Source of the DNA: an uncultured Collinsella sp.
GTDB lineage: Bacteria > Actinomycetota > Coriobacteriia > Coriobacteriales > Coriobacteriaceae
Reading direction: 5' to 3'
Length of the DNA stretch: 48,926 nt
Assembly (NCBI GenBank): GCA_900757615.1
Contig: CAAEON010000023.1
Coordinates: forward strand, 1 to 48,926
Part shown: in pieces, positions 39,590 to 45,902 of the stretch
Layout of the letters: each line of letters starts with the position of its first letter
Position numbering within the stretch: position 1 is the stretch's first letter
Translations under genes and position numbers: made by a program
Notes under the pieces: generated by a model
What the model was told of the DNA's origin: nothing
What the model saw: only the letters and a program-made list of their open reading frames with translations
The model's database searches: none

Positions 39590-40321
39590 ATGACTAACAC
39601 GAAAGGTATGACCATGCCCCAGATTGATGATGCCGAGCTGTTTGGCAATGCCGAGGATCAGCGTGCGTACGAGGACTTTTGCGCCAATCAGGAGGCGGTC
39701 GAGAAGTTTACGCTCGACAAGCCCGCGCTTGTCTGCCGTTGGCGCATGTCCAATAAAAAGGTGCCCATGCTCAACCGCCACATTCGCGCACTGTCCGAGC
39801 GCTTGGTGCAGGGCGAGCCGCTTACCCATAACATGCTCAGCTGGGCCAAGCAGCACGTTGAGTGGTCGCTTGCCGAGGGCGATTACACCGCACGCGACGG
39901 CGTGCTCATGCTGGTGATCGACATCAACGGCAACGCCGCCATGACGGTGGGGGAGTACGAGCCGCTCGCCGATACGTCGGCCAAGGCGCTGCGTGCCCGC
40001 TCTGCCGAGGCCCGCTCCGAGGCTGACGAAACTGGTGTGGCGCCCGAGCTGCTCGCCGCCGTCAACAACGGCGAGCTCGCCTTTGTGGCGCCGGCGGACG
40101 AGTGCCTGTGCGGTACGGCGACGCTCATCGAGCAGCTGGCCCAGACCAAGGGCATCTCGGTCACGCGCGTAGATATTCCCGCACAGCTCAAGGGTGCCTT
40201 GTTCCTGGTGAGCGACGAGCACGGCGTGGTTCCCGCTGCCGATGCCGACGCCGCCGAGTCCGATGCCGCGACGGTCGCCTTCTTTGCCGACGGTTACGAA
40301 AAGCTTCGCGCCCGCCGCTAA
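39590..40321 (+). CDS. Unknown conserved-looking cytoplasmic protein
   Basis: The 243-residue product has no membrane segment or motif that I recognise. It begins with an acidic region (MPQIDDAELFGNAEDQRAYEDF), then a beta-rich domain (ALVCRWRMSNKKVPMLNRH, GVLMLVIDINGNAAMTVGEYEPL), an Ala/Glu-rich segment and a final domain with LFLVSDEHGVVPA. Two starts are possible: ATG 39590 (GAGGA upstream) and ATG 39614 (AAAGG at the right distance), the latter giving 235 residues. Codon use is like the core genes, so it is very probably real. Confidence 0.8.
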   Translation: MTNTKGMTMPQIDDAELFGNAEDQRAYEDFCANQEAVEKFTLDKPALVCRWRMSNKKVPMLNRHIRALSERLVQGEPLTHNMLSWAKQHVEWSLAEGDYTARDGVLMLVIDINGNAAMTVGEYEPLADTSAKALRARSAEARSEADETGVAPELLAAVNNGELAFVAPADECLCGTATLIEQLAQTKGISVTRVDIPAQLKGALFLVSDEHGVVPAADADAAESDAATVAFFADGYEKLRARR

Positions 40322-40499
40322 GTGATTTTTCTGGGACGGGGATTTTATAATCATTTGATCCCCGCACCCGTTGCGAGCGAGGGGCGAGCTGAACCTTTCG
40401 TTCGCGAACAGTTCTGTCACCTTGTTGCCGCGCGAGGCGCGTGCCGGTGACTTCGCGACAATAATGGCTGTAAGACAACCAAGAGGGGGAGCGGAATCC

Positions 40500-41171
40500 A
40501 TGGCGCTGATCTATATCGTTGAGGACGACGAGCCCATTCGTCGCGAGCTTGCCGACATCCTTGCCCGTGCTGGTTTTGAGGTCGAGGCCTGCGAATCGTT
40601 TGAGCATGTCTCGCGCGATATTCTCGCTGCCGCGCCCGACCTGGTGCTGCTCGACCTCACGCTTCCTGTCAAAGACGGCCAGCACATCTGCCACGAAGTC
40701 CGCCGCGAATCCGAGGTCCCTATCATCGTCCTCACGTCGCGCACGACCGAGATCGACGAGGTCATGGCCATGACGCTTGGCGCGGACGACTTTATCTCCA
40801 AGCCCTATAGCGCTCGCGTGCTCGTGGCGCGCATCAACGCGCTGCTGCGCCGCACCACGTCGGCGGGCGAGCGCAGCACCATGGTCCACAAGGGGCTGGA
40901 GCTCGACCTTGCCCGCTCCACGGTCACCAATACGGCAACCGGTGACAGTACCGAGCTCACCAAAAACGAGCTGCGCATTCTCTCGCTGCTCTTGGGCCGC
41001 GCGGGCAAGATCGTCTCGCGCTCGGCCATCATGCAGGACCTGTGGGATTCCGATGCCTTTGTGGACGACAACACGCTCACCGTCAATATCAATCGCCTGC
41101 GTGCCACGCTCGACAAGATCGGCGTCAAGGGGTACCTCACCACGCATCGCGGCCAAGGCTATTCGGTTTAG
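40500..41171 (+). CDS. OmpR-family response regulator (BceR-like)
   Basis: The 223-residue protein has a receiver domain (LIYIVEDDEPIRREL, phosphoacceptor Asp52 in LVLLDLTLP, Thr/Ser of VLTSRT, Lys of FISKPYSA) and a winged helix (TELTKNELRILSLLLG, NTLTVNINRLRATLDKIG, TTHRGQGYSV). The DDFISKPY context and the pairing with a short intramembrane-type kinase resemble BceRS/GraRS systems that sense antimicrobial peptides. ATG 40500 is preceded by GAGGGGGAGCGG. Confidence 0.92.
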   Translation: MALIYIVEDDEPIRRELADILARAGFEVEACESFEHVSRDILAAAPDLVLLDLTLPVKDGQHICHEVRRESEVPIIVLTSRTTEIDEVMAMTLGADDFISKPYSARVLVARINALLRRTTSAGERSTMVHKGLELDLARSTVTNTATGDSTELTKNELRILSLLLGRAGKIVSRSAIMQDLWDSDAFVDDNTLTVNINRLRATLDKIGVKGYLTTHRGQGYSV

Positions 41172-41180
41172 GGTCCGGCC

Positions 41181-42224
41181 ATGTCGTTTGGCAAGTTCTT
41201 TAAAGACGCGTTGCTGCCCGTTGCCGTGTGGACGTGCGGCGTGCTGCTGAGCTGCTTTGTGCTGACGGTCGCCGGCGCTCCCGCATCTATCGTGATCGTG
41301 GCGATTGGCGTGTCCTTTATCTTTGGCGTACTGGGTATCGTGATCGAATATGCGCGCCGTCGCCGCTTTCTGCACCAGCTGGAGCGTGCGGCCGAGGAGC
41401 TGGAGAGCCCCGCGTGGGTGCAGGAGATGGTGCAATGCCCAACCTATGCCGAGGGCGAGCTCGAGTACGAGGTCCTGCGCCGGGTGGGTAAGGCCGCTTG
41501 CGACGAGGTTGCCGAAGGCCGGCGCCAGACCGATGACTATCGTGACTATATCGAGAGTTGGGTCCACGAGGCCAAGCTGCCTCTGGCGGCAGCCCATCTG
41601 ATTTTGGAAAACTTGGACGGCAGCGAAGACGACCTGTCGCGCGTGGATGATCTGGGTCGCGAGCTGACTCGCGTGGAACGCTATATCGACCAAGCGCTGT
41701 ACTATGCGCGCTCGGAAGTCGTGGAGCGCGATTACCTGATTCGCCGCTGGGATCTCAAGACCTTGGTGACGGGTGCGATTAAGGCCAACGCGCGCGAGCT
41801 CATTGCGGCGCACGTGGCTCCGGTGTGTGAGAACCTCGACTTCGAGGTCTTTACCGACGAGAAGTGGCTCGAGTTTATCCTGGGCCAGCTCATTCAGAAC
41901 AGCATTAAATATGCGCGCGAGGACGGCGCGAAGATCGTGTTTTCGGGCGCGTTGCTGGACGAGGGCCGGGCGAGCGAGCGCATTGAGCTTACCGTTGCCG
42001 ATAACGGCTGCGGCGTGTGTGCGGCAGACCTGCCACGCGTGTTCGAGAAGGGCTTTACCGGCGACAACGGCCGCACCACCAAGCGCGCAACGGGCATCGG
42101 CCTCTATCTGGTGGCGCGCCTGTGCTCCAAGATGGGCATCGACGTCACCGCGGCATCCGACCTCGGCGAAGGCTTTGTCGTAACGTTCGCCTTCTCAACG
42201 AACAAGTTTCAATACCTTGAGTAG
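41181..42224 (+). CDS. BceS/GraS-like sensor histidine kinase
   Basis: The 347-residue kinase has two closely spaced membrane helices at the N-terminus (LLPVAVWTCGVLLSCFVLTV and SIVIVAIGVSFIFGVLGIVI) with almost no external loop, as in intramembrane-sensing kinases. The phosphoacceptor box is YIESWVHEAKLPLAAAHL, followed by N box LIQNSIKYARE, G1 VADNGCGV and G2 ATGIGLYLVARLC. BceS kinases normally work with a BceAB transporter, which is not next to it here. It begins 9 bases after the regulator. Confidence 0.9.
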   Translation: MSFGKFFKDALLPVAVWTCGVLLSCFVLTVAGAPASIVIVAIGVSFIFGVLGIVIEYARRRRFLHQLERAAEELESPAWVQEMVQCPTYAEGELEYEVLRRVGKAACDEVAEGRRQTDDYRDYIESWVHEAKLPLAAAHLILENLDGSEDDLSRVDDLGRELTRVERYIDQALYYARSEVVERDYLIRRWDLKTLVTGAIKANARELIAAHVAPVCENLDFEVFTDEKWLEFILGQLIQNSIKYAREDGAKIVFSGALLDEGRASERIELTVADNGCGVCAADLPRVFEKGFTGDNGRTTKRATGIGLYLVARLCSKMGIDVTAASDLGEGFVVTFAFSTNKFQYLE

Positions 42225-42252
42225 TCGGGCCGTCTTGCGGTGCGGACGGCTG

Positions 42253-42308
42253 TGTTCCCGAACATGAACTTAGCTGAGGCAACTGGCGCTATGTTCCCGA
42301 ACGTGAAC
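42253..42308. repeat. Two 17-bp direct repeats after the kinase gene
   Basis: TGTTCCCGAACATGAAC at 42253 and TGTTCCCGAACGTGAAC at 42292 differ in one base and lie 39 bases apart. Both contain a GTTC...GAAC dyad. No gene lies here. Confidence 0.6.
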
Positions 42309-42355
42309 ATAACTATGAGGCTCAAATGAATCTCCCATAACAAAAAACGTGCCAT

Positions 42356-42386
42356 AAAAAACGTGCCGCCCCAACCGGGGCGGCAC
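42356..42386 (-). terminator. Terminator for the universal stress protein gene
   Basis: GTGCCGCCCC (42363-42372) and GGGGCGGCAC (42377-42386) form a perfect 10-bp stem with loop AACC. Read on the minus strand, it is followed by G and TTTTTT. It lies about 150 bases downstream of the gene. Confidence 0.8.
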
Positions 42387-42428
42387 GCCATCTTTATATC
42401 AGCCAGCTCGCTGAAGTAAGGCTGCGAA

Positions 42429-42521
42429 GGCCGCGGGGCCGGGAGGGGTTTCCTAAGGGCACATCCCGCAGCCGCAACGCGGCGAGGACGTGCCCGTGGA
42501 AACCCCGCAGGCCCCGCGGCC
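42429..42521 (-). other. Large GC-rich hairpin in the 3' region of the universal stress gene
   Basis: GGCCGCGGGGCC (42429-42440) is exactly complementary to 42510-42521. Further inside, GGGGTTTCC pairs with GGAAACCCC and GGGCAC with GTGCCC, leaving a loop of about 30 bases. The 93-base structure lies between the gene and its terminator on the same strand. It could be a stable 3' UTR element or a small RNA. Confidence 0.7.
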
Positions 42522-42534
42522 GGTGGGAGCAACG

Positions 42535-42972
42535 CTACTTCACGACCAGAATATCGCAGTCGGTGTTGCGCAGTAGGAACGTCGAAATCGAACCCAGTAG
42601 CGCATACTTAATCGAGGATAGGCCACGGGCGCCGCAGAGCACCAGGTCGGGCTTGACCACGTCGAGCATCTCGTCCTTGAGCGTCTCGCGAATACGACCG
42701 GCGCGAATCATGACCTCGACCTCGGGAATATCGGGGTTGGCCTTGGCCTCTTCGAGCTGCTTGGCGATGGAGTTGTTAAATGCCTCCTCCAGACCGTTGA
42801 CCAGATCGACCGGATAGGAACCGGCGCTCTCGAGCGCCGTGGAATCGATAACGTGGCCGATAATCAGCTTGGCGCCGTTGTTCGCGGCGACCTTGATGGC
42901 GCGTGCGAGCACAAAATCCTGCTGCTCAGTACCGTCGAGTGAAACAAATACCTTGGTGTAGCCCTCGTTCAT
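42535..42972 (-). CDS. Universal stress protein (UspA family)
   Basis: A 145-residue UspA-fold protein: KVFVSLDGTEQQDFVLARAIKVA at the N-terminus, LIIGHVID, and the nucleotide-binding motif LVLCGARGLSSIKYALLGSISTFLLRNTDCDILVVK, which follows G-x2-G-x9-G-S. It probably binds ATP and acts in stress survival. GGAGGAAACC precedes the ATG. It is transcribed alone and followed by a structured 3' region. Confidence 0.92.
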   Translation of the reverse strand: MNEGYTKVFVSLDGTEQQDFVLARAIKVAANNGAKLIIGHVIDSTALESAGSYPVDLVNGLEEAFNNSIAKQLEEAKANPDIPEVEVMIRAGRIRETLKDEMLDVVKPDLVLCGARGLSSIKYALLGSISTFLLRNTDCDILVVK

Positions 42973-43219
42973 GGTTTCCTCCTTGGTCTATCGCACGGGC
43001 GCGGGGCTCGTGCATCGGGCGGGCGCGGGCGCGTTGGCCGCCGGACACTTTATCTTGTTGCAGTTATACCCAAGGATTTGGGTTTGACCGCTCGCAATTC
43101 TGTGAACGGGCGAGTTTTTTGGTAAGGGTAGGCGCAGACGCGCCCGAACGGTTGATAATGGGACATCGCCCGCACCGTCCGCAGAACAATATCGGCGGGT
43201 GTCTAACGAGGGGGTCCCT

Positions 43220-44197
43220 TTGGATATCATCGAGCTTCTAAAATCTGCCTTCATGGGCCTGGTCGAGGGCATCACCGAATGGCTGCCCGTCTCGTCGACC
43301 GGTCACATGATTTTGGTGGACGAGTTCGTCAAGATGAACGTGAGCGTGACGTTCTGGAATATGTTCCTGGTCGTGATTCAGCTCGGCGCCATTTTGGCCG
43401 TCTGCGTGCTGTTCTTCTACGACCTTAACCCGTTTTCTCCCAGCAAGGGCAAGGAGGGTCGTCGCGACACCTGGGTACTGTGGGGCAAGATTGTGCTCGG
43501 CTGCATTCCCGCCGCGGCGATCGGTCTGCCGCTCAACGACTGGATGGAGGAGCATTTCTACAATGCTCCCGTCGTGGCGCTGGCGCTCATCGTATACGGC
43601 GTGCTGTTTATCGTGATCGAGAACTGGCGCGCGAACAAGCGCGAGGAAATGGCCGTTGCCGGTTCGTTTGGTTCGCGTGCCGCGGCGTCGGGTGGACGTC
43701 CCGCTGGCGCACACTTTGCCGCGCCCGCTGCGGTTGCTGCTGCAGACGACGATGACGATAACCTGGACTTTGGTTCCATCGCTACGCTCGAGGACCTGAG
43801 CTGGAAGACCGCACTGGGTATCGGTTGCTTCCAGGTGCTCTCGCTGGTGCCGGGTACGTCGCGCTCTGGCTCCACCATCATCGGCGGCCTGCTGCTGGGC
43901 TGCACGCGCTCGGTGGCGTCTAAGTTCACGTTCTTCCTGGCCATTCCCGTTATGTTTGGCGCGAGTGCGCTCAAGCTGGTCAAGTACTTTATTAAGGGCG
44001 GTACGTTTGGCGCCAACGAGCTCGCCATCCTGGGCGTGGGCTGCGTCGTTGCCTTTGTGGTTTCGCTCATCGCCATCAAGTGGCTCATGGGCTTCGTCCG
44101 CCGTCACGACTTTAAGTGCTTCGGCGTCTACCGCATCATCCTGGGTATCGTGGTGCTTGCGTACTTCTTTGTCCTGGAGCCCATGCTCGGCCTGTAA
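43220..44197 (+). CDS. uppP: Undecaprenyl-diphosphatase with a cytoplasmic insert
   Basis: A 325-residue polytopic enzyme that recycles the cell-wall lipid carrier. It has the two catalytic motifs GLVEGITEWLPVSSTGHMIL and SLVPGTSRSGSTIIGGLLLG. It is 45-50 residues longer than usual because of an Ala/Gly/Asp-rich loop (about residues 150-195, ending VAAADDDDDNLDF) in the middle. TTG 43220 is preferred: GAGGGGG lies 5 bases before it and LDIIELLKSAFMGLVEG matches the family start. GTG 43199 is the alternative. Confidence 0.93.
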   Translation: MDIIELLKSAFMGLVEGITEWLPVSSTGHMILVDEFVKMNVSVTFWNMFLVVIQLGAILAVCVLFFYDLNPFSPSKGKEGRRDTWVLWGKIVLGCIPAAAIGLPLNDWMEEHFYNAPVVALALIVYGVLFIVIENWRANKREEMAVAGSFGSRAAASGGRPAGAHFAAPAAVAAADDDDDNLDFGSIATLEDLSWKTALGIGCFQVLSLVPGTSRSGSTIIGGLLLGCTRSVASKFTFFLAIPVMFGASALKLVKYFIKGGTFGANELAILGVGCVVAFVVSLIAIKWLMGFVRRHDFKCFGVYRIILGIVVLAYFFVLEPMLGL

Positions 44198-44241
44198 CTT
44201 GGTTGACGCTGCGCGGCGGCCAGAGCGACAACTTGTCATTC

Positions 44242-44282
44242 AAAGAGGGTGGCATGACCAAAAGGTCTATGCCGCCCTCTTT
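44242..44282 (+). terminator. Terminator-like hairpin after uppP
   Basis: AAAGAGGGTGGCAT and ATGCCGCCCTCTTT pair over 14 positions (one G-U) around a loop containing GACC-AAAA-GGTC. The T run is short. Confidence 0.65.
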
Positions 44283-44301
44283 GTCAAGGGGCTAGGTAAA
44301 A

Positions 44302-44681
44302 GGGGTCAGGTAATTTTGCACCAACTTGGTTCAGAATAGCCTGAGCCCTTTTCACCAATCGCAGTGGGAGATGGTGATCTGGGCGAATGAGTCGACTGTT
44401 CTTCCTGGTCGCCAGCAAAAATCGAGTTGTGCGGCCTCTCGGAGGTCTCTAGCTGACAAAAAACGCCATCTTGGTACCATCAGCATTCACAATAGTGTTT
44501 GCTACTGTGAGTTATATGCGTAAATTCGCGAGAATATTCCCAAAATAGGACAAAGGCACTCAAGTTATTTCAGCAACCCTTGCGTGGGGCCAGCGGAAAA
44601 GGCCGCACAACTCGAAAAATGTTGGTGGCGGTTTGAGGACAATGCCGAATGCGGTAAAGGGACTGTCCCTTTGCCGCATTC
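44302..44681. repeat. Intergenic repeats downstream of the hydroxyacid dehydrogenase
   Basis: A 21-base unit at 44302-44322 (GGGGTCAGGTAATTTTGC..) recurs inverted at 45733-45753 with two differences. At 44647-44681 a near-perfect palindrome (17-bp arms, centre GGGACTGTCCC) contains GGGAC heads and overlaps the dehydrogenase stop codon. No gene is seen between 44283 and 44679. Confidence 0.65.
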
Positions 44682-45675
44682 AGGCCACGGTATGCTGGGG
44701 CTTGCGGTTAAAGATGAGCTTGTCCACTACGGCCTGAAGCGACATATGACGGACGGTGTTGTAGGCCTCCTGCGTGCTGTAGGCGCAGTGGGGCGTGACG
44801 ATGCAGCGCGGGTGGGCGATCAAGGCCTGGTTGGGCGCGGTCTCGTCGGCGAGCACGTCGAGCGCAGCGCCGCAAATGCCGCGTGTGCCACTGCTGGCAA
44901 TACCCTCGTCCAGCGCGGCGACTAGGGCATTTTCGTCCACAATGGGTCCCCGGCCTGTGTTAATCAAAAATGCCGTTGGTTTCATACGCGCAAGTTCGCG
45001 CTTGCCAATTAGCGTTTCGGTCTCCGGAATCAACGGGCAATGAAGGCTGACGATATCGGAGGCCCCAAGCAATTCGTCGAGCGTTTGCGCTTTGATACAA
45101 CCGGCGGCGGCAAGCTCTTCTGCGCTCTTGGTTGGCGCCCACACCAGCACCTTCATGCCGAGTGCCTGCGCGATAGGCACCACGGCACGCGCGATGCTGC
45201 CAAAAAAGACGAGCCCCAACGTGCGGCCCTGCGTGCGGTGCATGGTATACCCGCCCAGTGGATTCCAAACGCCAGTCCGCACGTCGCAGTTGAGAAATGT
45301 AACCTGTCTCATCAGGTCAAGCATCAAGGCAATAGTATGCTGAGCGACGTCTTCCGAGCAGTATCCGGGGCAGTTGGTGACGGTGATGCCGTGTGAGGCC
45401 AAGCGGTCGACAGCAACGTGGTTCACGCCGATGGACATATTCGAAACGATGCGTATCCCCACGGCGGCCATGTCGTCGGCACACGCATCGTCGATGGGAC
45501 CGAACTCGCCGACAAAGCCCTCGCAGCCGACCAACTGCTCGGCGGTGGGGCAGACATTGGGCTTGTGCGCGCAGCCAACCAGATCAATTTGGTCGCCGCC
45601 TTCGATTGTGTCGAGCATCGCTTGACCAGCTTCGGTCGAGCCGTCGACCATGTAATAGAGCACCTTGTGTTTCAC
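44680..45675 (-). CDS. D-isomer-specific 2-hydroxyacid dehydrogenase
   Basis: A 331-residue NAD-dependent dehydrogenase. The catalytic triad can be placed: Arg in FLINTGRGPIVDE, Glu in ALDVLADE and His in VTPHCAYST. The Rossmann motif reads LGLVFFGSIARAVVPIAQALGMKV; family members usually have GxGxxG here (GFG), so the first Gly of the loop is replaced by Phe. It could act on D-lactate, hydroxypyruvate or similar acids. It is transcribed alone, with GGAGGG before the ATG on the minus strand. Confidence 0.87.
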   Translation of the reverse strand: MKHKVLYYMVDGSTEAGQAMLDTIEGGDQIDLVGCAHKPNVCPTAEQLVGCEGFVGEFGPIDDACADDMAAVGIRIVSNMSIGVNHVAVDRLASHGITVTNCPGYCSEDVAQHTIALMLDLMRQVTFLNCDVRTGVWNPLGGYTMHRTQGRTLGLVFFGSIARAVVPIAQALGMKVLVWAPTKSAEELAAAGCIKAQTLDELLGASDIVSLHCPLIPETETLIGKRELARMKPTAFLINTGRGPIVDENALVAALDEGIASSGTRGICGAALDVLADETAPNQALIAHPRCIVTPHCAYSTQEAYNTVRHMSLQAVVDKLIFNRKPQHTVA

Positions 45676-45732
45676 AACGGCCCTCCTGCGATGTGGGGTG
45701 GGTAGGAGCGGTAGATATTCTATCCCTCCGGT

Positions 45733-45753
45733 GGTGCAAAGTAACCTGACCCC
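45733..45753 (-). repeat. Inverted copy of the 21-base unit seen at 44302
   Basis: The complement begins GGGGTCAGGTTACTTTGC and matches 44302-44322 with two mismatches. The two copies flank the dehydrogenase gene in opposite orientation. The neighbouring ATTGCACC can fold back on the unit's GGTGCAA end. Confidence 0.7.
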
Positions 45754-45902
45754 ATTGCACCAAATCCGTTGGGGCGAGCCTGACGGTGACGCACGGAGTC
45801 GTGGTGTGATTTGCGTCGGTGTCCGCGCGGCTCGGTATACTGGTACGGCTCAAACTATGGCGCCGCCCGCAGGCGCGCCGTCCGTCAGATGAGGAGTCGC
45901 CC

